Assembly: GCA_963575745.1 (NCBI GenBank)
Contig: CAUYUJ010019363.1
Span: forward strand, 61,140-125,139
Direction of reading: 5' to 3'
Length of the DNA: 64,000 bases
Source: Prorocentrum cordatum
Taxonomy: Eukaryota; Sar; Dinophyceae; Prorocentrales; Prorocentraceae
The translations under genes were made by a program, and so were the position numbers. Positions 18,644 to 28,539 of the stretch are shown here, in pieces. Below the pieces are notes generated by a model. That model saw only the letters and a list, made by a program, of their open reading frames with translations, did no database searches and was not told where the DNA came from. Each line of letters begins with the position of its first letter. Within the stretch, counting starts at the first letter, position 1.

Positions 18644-20956
18644 TTATCGCCCGTGCTCCCTTTTCTGCGCTGGCGTTACTTCCGCGCCCTCCCCGTGGGC
18701 GGCCGGCAACACCTGCCCATCGGGCTCTTCCGGCTCCTGCTCCGTGTGCTGCTCACGCACGCTGCTCTGAGACTGATCCGACTGGTTGGGCCCGCCGCCG
18801 GAATCGTCTATGGCTTCGCGGGGCGCGGCGGCAACTGACGCACGGAAGTCTGGCGGGGACTTGCGGGTTGGCGCGGGCCGCGCGGTTGGCCGCCAAGTAA
18901 AGGCCGAGTAGCCTCCAGCAGCTGGGGCTGAGAGGACTGCTGCACTGTGGTAAGCGGGGGCAGACCCCTCCCGTTGACGCTCGCCATCAGACCCGCGCTC
19001 GCCCTCGCCCACGAGCGCGCCCCCGTTTGTCGCAGCGTGACTTTCGTCAAGTGTGAGAGTGCTGCGGGTCGCACCTGGCCCAGGCACGTTGCCAGACACC
19101 GTTTCTTTCGCCAGGACGGGGGTCGCCTTCCTCAGCGTGGTCCGGCCTTCGGGCGTGAGCGGCTGCGGCTCGCTGTCCGCTCGGGCGGTGTTGACGGGGG
19201 AACGAGGGCGAATGGTCGCGAAGGGACTTCTCTCGACAAGCTGGCGGATGGCCTCGATGTCCTGCCTCTGCAAAGCGCGTTCGTGGTTGCCCGGGTTGCC
19301 AGACGCCGTTTCTTTCGCCGGGACGGGGGTCGCCTTCCTCGGCATGGTCCGGCCTTCGTGCGTGAGTGGCTGCGGTTCGCTGTCCGTTCGGGCGGATTCG
19401 CTGACAGGGGAACGAGGGCGAATGAGCGCGAAGGGACTTCTCTCGACAAGCTGGCGGATGGCCTCGACGCCCTGCCTCTGCAAGGCGCGTTCGTGGTTAC
19501 CCGGCAAGGGGCCTTCGAGAGCCCCAGGGGCGGCGGCGGGCGGAGTCACAGCGGGGCGTTGTTGGGTCTCGCCGCCAACCAGCGGTGCCGACAGCCCCAG
19601 GCTTTGCAAGTGGTGGGCTCCGTGTCGACCGTCGGCCACGGGGATGGCCTCGGAGGCGCTGGCTGGAGGGTCGGTGCCGATCGCAAACACGTGCCCGTCT
19701 GTGGCCCGCGCGCACGCACGCTCCGGCGTGAACTCCTGGCCCTCGATGCTGCGAGGAGGCTCGGGATGACCTCCACCATCCGCTCGGGGAGGCGTCGTGG
19801 AACTCTTCTCGGGAGGAGGCTGGTCATCGACCGCGGGCGCCCCCTCAGCAGCGCCCCCACCTGTCGCCGCGATGCTGTTGCCAGGGGGGGAGCGATGGGC
19901 TATGACCTCGCTGGGAGCTCCTCGGGCTGAAGGTCCGCCTTCTGCGTGTTCGGCCCTGTCAAATCCAAGGGAGGCGGCGGGCGAGGGGCACTTCCCGTCG
20001 CCGCTCGTGGCCACATGCCCGTCGGCACTCTCGGCAGCCCTCGGCGCCGTCCCCGACTCTCGAGCTGAAGGCTCGTCACCTCTGAGGTGGCTGGATGCGC
20101 CTTGGAGTCTCGAGCTGAAGGCCCGCTCTGCTGTGTCACAGGTCGCTCCAAGGGCTGAAGGCCCATCTTCTATGTCAATTATGCTACCTCCCGCCGCGTC
20201 TTGGACCCTCGAGCTGAAGGCTCGCTCCGCATGGGAATCTCGAGCTGAAGGCTCGTCACGTCCACGCCTGTCTGACTGGGGGGCGGGCGGCTGACGAAAG
20301 TCTTCGGGATTAAGGGAGTGTCCAAGGAGTTGACTGGTCGCAGGATCGACCATGGCGCTGAGGCGTCCGCTTGGGGCGTCCAAGGCTGCTGGGTCGATCG
20401 AAGCTGCTGTCTCGCTGAGAGCTCCTCGGGCTGAAAGCCCGTTGTCTGTTCGAGTAGTGCTGTCAACTCCAGGGAAGGCGGGCGCGTGGCGACTCCTGTC
20501 GCCGCTTGTGGCCACATGCCCAACAGCGCTCCCGAAGACCATAAGTGCCGTCTCAGGTTCTCGAGCTGAAGGCTCTTCATTTCTGAGGTTGCTAGATGTA
20601 CCTTGGCGCCTGGAGCTGAAGGCTCGCTCAACTGTGTCAAAAGTCGCTCCAAGGGCTGAAGGCCCATCTTCTATGTTCAATTCGCAGCTGAAGGCTGCTT
20701 CACTCAGCGCAGAAGCATCCAGGAGGGGAGGCTCGGCGGAGTGACGGCGCAAGCCTCTGCAAAGCGAGTCGGGACCAAGGGCAGGCGTCTGCCTGTCTCC
20801 TCTCCTGGCGCCCTCGCGAACACCCCCTGGGGAGGCCAACGGTTCGCTATCCGATCCAGGGAAGCGACTGAAGGTCCGAATGTCAGTGTGCATCGCGGGG
20901 TTGATAGTATCAACCCGTCCCCCCGCTTCCAAGGTCCCCCCCCCTCCCCAACGCAA
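18644..20956 (-). CDS. Long repetitive frame, unknown protein
   Basis: 770 open codons, but the region is built from repeats. The downstream third contains a perfect-frame tandem duplication of 69 codons (207 bp, near 19089 and 19296) with ALQRQDIEAIRQLVERSPF in each copy. Its differences look conservative, which favours translation. The upstream two thirds consist of short repeats (IEDGPSALGA, DEPSARES, ERAFSSR) that are direct readings of the TGAAG-loop hairpins on the opposite strand. Whether that part is translated is doubtful. There is no Met-led domain start, signal or membrane segment. It could be an intrinsically disordered protein gene or a repeat array that happens to be open. Confidence 0.35.
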   Translation of the reverse strand: MRWGGGGTLEAGGRVDTINPAMHTDIRTFSRFPGSDSEPLASPGGVREGARRGDRQTPALGPDSLCRGLRRHSAEPPLLDASALSEAAFSCELNIEDGPSALGATFDTVERAFSSRRQGTSSNLRNEEPSAREPETALMVFGSAVGHVATSGDRSRHAPAFPGVDSTTRTDNGLSARGALSETAASIDPAALDAPSGRLSAMVDPATSQLLGHSLNPEDFRQPPAPQSDRRGRDEPSARDSHAERAFSSRVQDAAGGSIIDIEDGPSALGATCDTAERAFSSRLQGASSHLRGDEPSARESGTAPRAAESADGHVATSGDGKCPSPAASLGFDRAEHAEGGPSARGAPSEVIAHRSPPGNSIAATGGGAAEGAPAVDDQPPPEKSSTTPPRADGGGHPEPPRSIEGQEFTPERACARATDGHVFAIGTDPPASASEAIPVADGRHGAHHLQSLGLSAPLVGGETQQRPAVTPPAAAPGALEGPLPGNHERALQRQGVEAIRQLVERSPFALIRPRSPVSESARTDSEPQPLTHEGRTMPRKATPVPAKETASGNPGNHERALQRQDIEAIRQLVERSPFATIRPRSPVNTARADSEPQPLTPEGRTTLRKATPVLAKETVSGNVPGPGATRSTLTLDESHAATNGGALVGEGERGSDGERQREGSAPAYHSAAVLSAPAAGGYSAFTWRPTARPAPTRKSPPDFRASVAAAPREAIDDSGGGPNQSDQSQSSVREQHTEQEPEEPDGQVLPAAHGEGAEVTPAQKREHGR

Positions 20957-22030
20957 CGGCCCAACGGTTCGCTATCCGATCCAGGGAAGCGACTGAAGGT
21001 CGCAATGTCAGTGTGCATCGCGGGGTTGATCGCATCAGCCCGTCCTCCCGCTTCCAAGGTCTCCGATCCAGGGAAGCGACTGAAGGTCGCAATGTCAGCG
21101 TGCATCGCGGGGTTGATAGCACCAACCCGCCCCCCCGCTTCCAAGGCCCCCCCCTCCCCAACGTGGGCGCCCCACTGCCTGCCGTCATCCGATCCAGGGA
21201 AGCGACTGAAGGTCGCAAGATCTGTGTGTATCGGAGGGATGAACGCATCACCCCCTCCTCCAGGATCGCGCCTGCCGCTCTGAGGTCCAGGGGAGCGACC
21301 GAACGCTGCGTCGGCGTCGGAAGGCGCTCCAGGGACTGAAGGCCCATCTTCTATGGTCAGTGCGCAGCCGAAGGCTGCATCACTCAGCGCAGGCGCGTCC
21401 AGGAGGGGAGACTCGGCGAAGTGTAGGCACAAGCCTCTGTGAAGCGAGTCGGGACCAAGGGCAGGCGTCTGCCCGTCTCCCCTGCCGACGCCCTCGTGAG
21501 CGCCCCCAGGGAGTGCCAGTTCCCTAGGCTACCCCTCCAAGTCACAGTGGTCCCTGGGTCGAACGCCGAGGGCATCTCTCTGCCCCTCGTCAGTCTGCCT
21601 ACGAGGACCTGGGTCCGCGGGGGGGTTTGCTTGTTCAGGAGTGGGGTCCTCGCCCCCCGTACTCCAGGCATCGCCGAAGGCAATCCCACTCGGCCCAGCA
21701 CCCCCCGGAGAGAAAGAGATTGGGCGCCCAGCAGTGGGCATGGGAGGGGTTGGGGTGAGAGAGGGGGATATGCTAGGCGGGAGGGCATCATGCCTGCCGT
21801 TATCACATCCAGGGGAGCGACTGAAGGTCGCAACGTCAGTGTTCGTACTGTCGACGCCCTCGCGACCACCCCCTGTGGGAGCCAGATCCCTGGCCCTCTC
21901 TTCCACGCCGCTACGGTTCCTGGGTCGAACGCCGTGGGCATCCCTCTGCCTGCCGTCATCCGATCCAGGGAAGCGACTGAAGGTCGCAAGATCTGTGTGT
22001 ATCGCAGGGATGAACGCATCACCCCCTCCT
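20850..22030. repeat. Repeats with the core GATCCAGGGAAGCGAC
   Basis: A unit of roughly 60-120 bp recurs at 20855, 20980, 21067, 21192, 21807 and 21964: GATCCAGGGAAGCGACTGAA, GGTCGCAATGTCAGTGTGC, ATCGCGGGGTTGATAGCATC, then ACCCGTCCCCCCGCTTCCAA. A related copy lies at 16994-17065. Long frames on both strands here are repeat translations. Confidence 0.8.
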
Positions 22031-22929
22031 CCAGTATCGCGCCTGCCGCTCCCAAGTCCTTGGAAGCGACTGAGCGCCGCGCCGGCGTCGGAAGGCGCTC
22101 CAGCAGCACTCCCACCTGTCGCCGCAGTGCTGTTGCCATGGGGGGGGGCAGTGGAGAATGAGGTGGTGGCCGACGGCCCCGGCGACTGGCAATGTGATAG
22201 CTTGAGCACGTGCCGCCGCAGGTTGAGCCCCAACCGCTTGAGCATCAACAGATAGCGCCCTCGAGGTACTGTTGTCAGGGAAGGACCAATGGGAGGTGAG
22301 GTGGTGGCCGACAGCCCCGGCGACAGGCAATGTGATAGCTTGAGCTCGCGCCACACGCTGATAGGAAGGAAGAGCTGTACCTCGACTGTCCAACTGGGGG
22401 GCGGGTGGCTGACGGAAGTCCTCGGGGTTGCAGGAGTGTCCAGGGAGTTGACTGGTCGTTGCATCGCCGTCGGCGCCGAACAGTCCGCTCGGGGCGTCCC
22501 AAGCTGCAGGATCGCTCAGAGCTGCTGTTTCGCTGGGAGCTCCTCGGGCTGAAGGCCCATTCTCTATGTGGGCAATGCTGTCAACTCCAGGAAGGGCGGC
22601 GGGCGCGCGGCGACTCCCGTCGCCGCGCGTGGCCACGTGCCCAGTGGCGCCCCAGACAACCATTGGCGCCGCCTCCGATTCTCGAGCTGAAGGCTCTTCA
22701 CCTCTGTGATTGCTCGATGTGTCAGTCTCTGGTGTTCGAGCTGAAGGCTCGTTGTTTCTGAAGCTGTGAGAAGACACCTTGCCAGGGGCGCCCAGGCCCC
22801 TCGGAAGCCTCGTAACGTAACTTGGGCCCCTGGCGGCCGTTCGGGGCGATCTGGGCAGCCCCGGACTGTCCTCGGCGAGGCGCCGCTGCCGGAACGGATC
22901 CGAGGCTGAAGACCTGCCCAGCTCGGACG

Positions 22930-23520
22930 AACGCGCAGGCCCTTCGAGGGCGACACCTCCCGGCCACAGGAAGATATCCGTCCTACTGTACCCCGCGGCG
23001 GCCCACGTGGCAAAGTGGCCGTGCTTGATCTCGGTGCGCCCCCTCCTGTCGACGACGTCCGCACCGCCGTCCTTTGCAAGGCCGAGCGGGCCCCAGTGGC
23101 CGACGGGTGCCTGCCGGCCCCACGCGCTCTCGATGGCGCGCGGCGGCAGATCCGCGTGGGTCGCCCAGTCGCCCTGGGCGGAGCCCTCGAGGACGACACC
23201 TCCCTGCCGCAGGAAGAAGTCCTGCACGATGTACCCTATGGCGGCCCACGTGGCGACGCGGCCGTGCTTGACCTCGGTGTCTCTCCTCCTGTGGGGGGCG
23301 TCAGCACCGAAGTCCTTCGCCAGGTCGAGCGGGCCCAGTAACCGACGGGCGCCTGCAGGTCCCACTCGCTCTCGACGGCGCGCAGCGGAGAATCCGTGTA
23401 GGTCGCCCAGTCGCCACAGGCGGAGCCCGTGAGGCCGTCCTGGAGGAACATCCCGATGATGGCCACCATGGCCAGGCGGCCGCTGGCCAGCTCCGCGTTC
23501 AAGGACCGCTTCGTCTCCTC
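22930..23520 (-). pseudogene. Fucoxanthin-chlorophyll a/c light-harvesting polyprotein remnant
   Basis: The minus strand first reads a third-helix segment (SLNAELASGRLAMVAIIGMF), then the lumenal linker TGSACGDWATYTDSPLRAVE. The next module follows with a first helix (TEVKHGRVATWAAIGY), a second linker (GDWATHADLPPRAIESAW, then APVGHWGPLGLAKDGG), and a second first-helix (EIKHGHFATWAAAGY). These are hallmark segments of the chloroplast-targeted antenna polyproteins of dinoflagellates. The order is abnormal: helices B and C between the two first-helix copies are missing. A one-base loss near 23330 (in GYW/GPLDLAK) breaks the frame, and no transit peptide or start is present. It is a decayed fragment. 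On its upstream side it merges into acidic low-complexity and CTG-repeat sequence. Confidence 0.8.
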
Positions 23521-23629
23521 GCCCACCTCGTCCACGTGCTCGTCTTCCGCCTCCACCTCCGCGTCCTCGTCCTCCGCCTCCACGTCCTCGTCCTCCGCCT
23601 CCATTCCCGAAGCCTTCCGCCGCCTGCTG

Positions 23630-23688
23630 CAGTGGCTGCTGCGGCTGCTGCCCTGCTGCTGCTGCTGCTGCAGCAGCTGCTGGGTCCC

Positions 23689-23726
<38 letters not shown>

Positions 23727-23835
23727 AGCTGCTGCTGCTGCGGCTGTGCTGCTGCGCCTGCCCGCGGCTGTTGCTGCTGCTTGTGCTGCTGCGGCAGTTG
23801 CTGCTGCGGCTGTTGCTACTGCTCGCCGCAGCGCC
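23630..23835. repeat. CTG/CAG trinucleotide expansion
   Basis: Interrupted (CTG)n on the plus strand, then GGC-rich sequence up to the assembly gap. It gives poly-Leu/Ala/Gln frames in every reading. Confidence 0.9.
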
Positions 23836-23900
23836 CGCGGCGCCAGCGCCGCCCGCGGCGGCAGCGGCGGCGGCGGCAGCCGCGGCGCCGGCGGCCGCGG

Positions 23901-24000
23901 NNNNNNNNNNNNNNNNNNNNNNNNNNNNNNNNNNNNNNNNNNNNNNNNNNNNNNNNNNNNNNNNNNNNNNNNNNNNNNNNNNNNNNNNNNNNNNNNNNNN
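23901..24000. other. Assembly gap of 100 N
   Basis: One hundred N residues mark a scaffold join of unknown true length. Sequence on the two sides need not be adjacent in the genome. Confidence 0.98.
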
Positions 24001-24019
24001 CCTGCAGCTGAGAAACAAT

Positions 24020-24802
24020 CTAAACAACGAACGACCTGGACTCCGTGTCGAACTGCTTGCGGGCATCGAGCTCGAGATCCGCGAGATGATCCTCAATGAC
24101 AAATTTCTGCATGGCCAAAGCCCCCGTGACAACATAACCGTCACAGTATGTCTGAAACCATGTCTCAGTCTTGTGCTCCAGAGCATGTGTAAACTGGGTG
24201 TGCGACGATGCCGTATCGGACAGCTCCTCCGCAACAGCGCTGAACCCAGAGAGAGGGAGAGAGAGAGCCTGGGATTGTCAATTAAGAGTGACGCACAGCT
24301 CTTGCACAACAGACCAGAGGAACGAAAACGTATCGTCATAACTCAACAAAGACGAAGTCTACCTACAACCCACACTTGGGACGTACGGCAACATAACCAA
24401 ACAGCAAGATCCACACGTACCCGACATCGCTGGCCCAAACCGTGCCATTGAAATGCTCGTCCGCCTGCATATAGTCCGAGGAAACAGTGCCGGGGGACGG
24501 ATGGAATCCAGCAGCATCTGGGCGTAGCGACGTGGAGGAGCGCCGATACCGCAGAACGACGATCGGCACGCCACCTGCATTGCTGGGCACACCACCCATC
24601 TCTTCCTCGGCGGGGCTGGCTGTGTACACTTCGTGGCGCTCGCCAACGCATGCGAGGGAACATTAATTTCACGTTGCAATAACTCGCGAAGCCGAGTGTG
24701 TTGCCGCAGCGCTCGCTGTTGCAGGGACTGGTCCAACTCAACGAGAACACTCTCCTCGATCATACGAACCCAGGCAGTCAACTTGTTCTGCTTAGAAGGC
24801 AT
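24020..24802 (-). pseudogene. Spliced-leader-tagged processed pseudogene, unknown protein
   Basis: An ATG at 24800-24802 opens a convincing N-terminus: MPSKQNKLTAWVRMIEES, then ELDQSLQQRALRQHTRLREL. The reading then moves to other frames: EEEMGGVPSNAGGVPIVVL near 24600, and after a TGA near 24290 AVAEELSDTASSHTQFTHAL, then LEHKTETWFQTYCDGYVVTG and ALAMQKFVIEDHLADLELD down to a TAG near 24025. The whole is one coding sequence broken by indels and stops. The relict spliced leader 126 bases upstream of the ATG marks it as a reinserted mRNA. The product is not one I recognise. Confidence 0.6.
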
Positions 24803-24928
24803 CGTCAGAAAAAACTGTGCAGCAGCTTGTCACGTAGCCCACCAGCAAAAGCCCACCACGCGGGAACAACTTCAAGTCGCCATGAGCGAAGCCAACTCGA
24901 ACCAATGTTGGGCAAACGTTCGAAGCCG

Positions 24929-24950
24929 CTTGGGCCAAAATAGCTACGGT
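24929..24950 (-). other. Relict dinoflagellate spliced leader
   Basis: On the minus strand the 22 bases read ACCGTAGCTATTTT then GGCCCAAG. They match the known leader (DCCGTAGCCATTTT, GGCTCAAG) at all but two positions. It is placed correctly for the 5' end of the broken coding sequence that starts at 24802. The 126-base interval is then a short 5' untranslated region. Confidence 0.85.
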
Positions 24951-25459
24951 GGCATAGGGGGAGGAGGGGTATACGGATGATGATCATGATGGGGAGGAAA
25001 AGGACGAAGATGAGCGGGGGGGGAGGGATGGGGAGAGAGCGGGGTGAAGGTGTGGCCGTCCGCGGGCTCAGGGCAAAGAAAGATGACAAAGTAGCGCCAG
25101 AGGAAGACCATTTCAACAACCCGTCCTGCAACACACGCAAGCGCCTGGTGTACTGCTCTGGAAAGAGGTCCACCCGCGTGCTTAATACCTTCCAGGGGGC
25201 GCCGGCCAATATCAAACGTACAGACAAAGCGGCTGCCCCCCCCCCCCCCCACGAAGATCAACACGAACACACTTTACATGACGCCAACATCACGGTAAGT
25301 ACATACACATCGAATGCTATGAACTGCCCACCCTGCAACCACTCGACATGGACGACGGCCTCACGATAAAAGACGCGCTGCCAGCAAAAATGCGGCACTC
25401 GAAGCATCACGACATGTAAGATACACCTGTGCACAACTTCAATCGGCAACATCTGAGAC

Positions 25460-26490
25460 GGGACATATATATATATAGATATGTGTTTGTGTATGTGTGT
25501 AAGTACAAAAGTCTGCATTGGCACACTGCGCTACGCACCGTGGTCCTTGGAGTCAGGGATGCAGGCAGAAGGGCAGGAAAACAAAACAGCAATTTAGCGA
25601 TGACTCGTTATTGCCTTTTTCCGACGTCGTCGTTACACACCAATGCTATCCATTATACGCCGTTCATGTTTCCTCTTCCTCGTCCTCCTTCTCGCCTTGC
25701 CCACGCCTGAAACTCCTTTTGCTTGGAGGGTTTACACAAATTTTAAGGACTTCTTGTGGCCTTCCGGAAACGTCCTGAGCGCCTCCTTGGGGCCGCTCGG
25801 GGGTTCCTCGGGCCACCCTGCTTCCGACCGCAGTCTCCCTGAACGACCGGGTCACGATTTGGAGCTCTTCAAGGGGCGTTAAGGGCCCATTTAGGCCGCC
25901 ATGAAGCTTTCTTCGGGCTATCTTAGGACCCTGTTGGGCCAACTTGGGGTTCTCTTGGACTGCCTAGAACCCCATTTCGGGTAATTGAGACCGATGTTCG
26001 GGCCTCCGGGGGGTTCTAGGACGCTCGTAAGTGTGAGGAGCACAGACCCAATGCAAAACTCATGAGAAATCATTTGCTGCATTTCGAAAGCCCGCTTGAC
26101 GGTCTTCTTTGTGTCGTCTCCGGGCGTCTGGTGGGTGTCTGACACCTTGGGGCCTTCGCGGGGCCGTTCGGCCGCCTGTCTGACTGATTTGGCACTGTTG
26201 CCCAGGCCTAGCAGGGGCATCCACGAGCCCCAGACAGCCGGAAGGACCCTCTGCAAGGGTGTCCAATGAGACCCGGGGACCACGGATCCCGGGGGGTCCG
26301 TTTTGGTCTGTGGGATGCTACCTTACCCCCTGAGTTTTCTTAAGAAAGAAAAAAGGGCTAGCCAACACGAGCCCCAAACAATAGGTTATTGCAGTCTGCG
26401 CGGTGCAGTCTATGTGAAGCAATGTACGCGGTACACCTACGAAATGCACTATATATATGTGTATATATATACACACACGCGGTGCAATAT
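25460..26490. other. Non-coding stretch with AT/GT microsatellites
   Basis: TA/TG runs lie at 25466-25505 and 26447-26485. Between them (25730-26000) lies the reverse-strand form of the CCAAGA family (CTTGGGGCC words). No gene is supported between 24960 and 27300; a 335-codon minus-strand frame across 26318-27325 lacks protein-like sequence. Confidence 0.5.
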
Positions 26491-27321
26491 ATGCGGTGCA
26501 ATGAATTTCTGTTCGCAGTGAGTTGTCAAACCCCATGGTCTTGCAAACATCCCACCCACCCACCCGCAACTTGGTTTGCATAACCCACGCGGTGGCAATT
26601 GCGATGCACGCTTGGCGTTGGCTAGTGCATTTTTGCGGCCGCGCCAACCCTAGCAAGCGCGCGCAGCGGCCAGCCAACTTGACGCCACCGACGCGGCCGC
26701 GGTGGCGGGTGGCGCTGACCGCTGGGCGCACCCAAGCGGGCACTTCACTGCGAGTCGGCAATTTGGGTGGGCGCGGTGTCATGGCAACGCCGACTACGGT
26801 AGACACGATGATGGTAGTGGCGATGCTGGTGGCGATGTTCGCACCGACGAAGGCGCTGCCAGCGCGGGCGCCGATGCTGATCACGCCGGCGACGATGACA
26901 TCGTCCTCGCGTCGGTGATGAATCTTTTGGGAAGAGTTCGACATGCGCGCGCGGCCCATGCCCGAAAGTGGCCCGCATCGTACCCCCCCAGCACGCGTGC
27001 AAGGGCGCGCGAATGCTGTCATACTACGGGACCACACAAGGGAAAATGCTCCCAACCCGGGATGCACGTTTGTCAGAAGCATCTCCACAGCTGCTTGCGA
27101 AACATTGTTAGTTGTGCTTGTTGGGCTCTGCGCGCGCGGTGGCGTGTCATCCGTCGCACGCTTCAATACATCGCGCAATGATTCGGTGGCGGTAACGAAA
27201 TTCTGTCCTCCGTGAGGTGTTCCTAGTGATGACCCGCAACATGGAGGCTGCCAAACTCCGTCATGGAATTGGTGCATGATCGAAGTACCTGCGTGAAAAA
27301 CCGCGCGGCGGGGCTCGCGTC

Positions 27322-28446
27322 GCAAACGCGGGTCAACTCTTCGAGGCGGTTGCCCGCCCCAGACTTCGAAGCAGCGCGCTACGTTCTGCAGCGCTGTGTT
27401 GATCTCTCGGGGATGGTTTCGCGTTACGGTGAATGGGGCGACGCAAACGGACGTGTGTCATGGGCGGCAGCCTAGCCGCGAGTTGCATCGGCCAGAGCTG
27501 TTTCTCAATTGCGGTTTTGTTTCTCGCCTTCGTTGCATGCATCGCGGTGATATTTTGCTCACTGGGGAACGCCGTGTTCAAGCTGCGCGGCCTGCCCATT
27601 GGCGGTGTCTTCTCTAAGGTGGCAGCGAGTCTCGTGCTCGGCTGCGCGGAAGAGGCATGGCAATCCTCACCGCGGCGGCGCGCATCCATGGGCTTTGCTT
27701 TGCAGCCACCCCTGCTGGGACTCCGAGGTGGCCTGCGGCCGCTACGTTGACGACATCCTCTGGGTGTCTGGTTGCTTTTGTTACGCATGCTTGGCGGAGG
27801 CAATCGGATGTGATACAGTGTGAAATTCGAAGTTGAGCCTTCGGGCCGGGTCGCGCGATGGTTGGACCTCCAATTCGATTGTGACCATCACCGGTGGCAG
27901 ATGAAAGACAAGGCGTGGACACTCCCTCCCGCGTGGGCGTCGTCCAAACAGTATTTGTTTAGCTTGCTCTGGGACTGGGCGTCTCGGTGGCAAGAAATGC
28001 CGCTCGACGACGCCGCGTGACTCGACGCCGTCATCGCACTTCTCCTGGGGCTCCAGCGTGCTGGCTGGGGGCACCAAGTCGCGCGGGGAGGCCTTCCGAG
28101 CGATGTCTGCCGCTCGGAAGACCCCCCACGCGCGGCAGTCTTCCTGCCAGTCTCCGTGTCGGAGTCTGTCTGGCTGCGCCTTTTGAACTCCTTTTGAGCT
28201 GTGCCGCAGATCTTCCTACTTCTCGCGCTGTTCGCCGCCCGTTGGGGCGCCGCTCATGCAGTGGGCAATCATGGTCGCGACCAGTGGGGATCGGCATGGA
28301 AGCAGCAGGGCGGCTACGGAGGCTACGGTTCCAGGGGGAGTGATTGGGGAAACCGGCGATTCGACCTGGAGCGCCGCCTCGAGCGTCTGGAAGAGGATTT
28401 GCATCAGGATCATCAAAGTCCGCCGATCCGGTGTGTAAGTTTCTGA
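27322..28446 (+). pseudogene. Degraded reverse transcriptase, YVDD type
   Basis: Consecutive RT blocks appear in shifting plus-strand frames. Motif A lies near 27322 (ANAGQLFEAV, with Asn where the catalytic Asp is expected). Next come FEAARYVLQRCVDLSG, a fingers/palm block FKLRGLPIGGVFSKVAAS, and motif C RYVDDILWVSG at 27740-27772. A later block FEVEPSGRVARWLDLQFD starts near 27823, and a C-terminal AVIALLLGLQRAGWGHQV ends in a TGA at 28195-28197. The same frame then continues through a Gly/Tyr/Trp-rich tail (YGGYGSRGSDWGNRRF) to 28446. At least three frameshifts and the motif A substitution make it non-functional. The RT lineage is unclear: it is neither the copia element nor the endonuclease LINE elsewhere in the window. 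Confidence 0.65.
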
Positions 28447-28539
28447 GAGCGTGGACTCGAGCTCGCTCAAGCTTCGCTCTGCAGGGGGGGGGGCCCACGT
28501 TATTTCCGACGTCATTTCCGACGTCTTTCGGTACCCGGG

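Larger units (their letters stand above)
16639..22751. repeat. Field of mini-hairpins with constant TGAAG loop
   Basis: At least twenty 13-15-base hairpins of the form stem-C-TGAAG-G-stem occur here. Stem versions seen are GCGAC/GTCGC, CGAGC/GCTCG, GGGC/GCCC, GCAGC/GCTGC and ACGGC/GCCGT. Perfect or near-perfect examples start at 16639, 17003, 17437, 20061, 20152, 20210, 20241, 20427, 20573, 20623, 20653, 20684, 20989, 21076, 21202, 21364, 21817, 21973, 22546, 22684 and 22737. Loop variants are GGAAG (17003), TGAAA (20427) and CGAAG (21364). The GCGAC and GGGC types are usually preceded by TCCAGGGA or TCCAA. The stems differ between copies but stay complementary, which simple sequence duplication does not explain. 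Confidence 0.8.

Noticed and set aside
23236-24339. Single 367-codon frame joining the antenna remnant to the sequence beyond the gap
   Set aside because: It reads through 100 N and a CTG repeat; only its last part (helix C of the antenna protein) is real coding sequence.
26318-27325. 335-codon minus-strand open frame
   Set aside because: It runs through AT microsatellites and overlaps equally long plus-strand frames; no protein-like segment apart from low-complexity hydrophobic runs.
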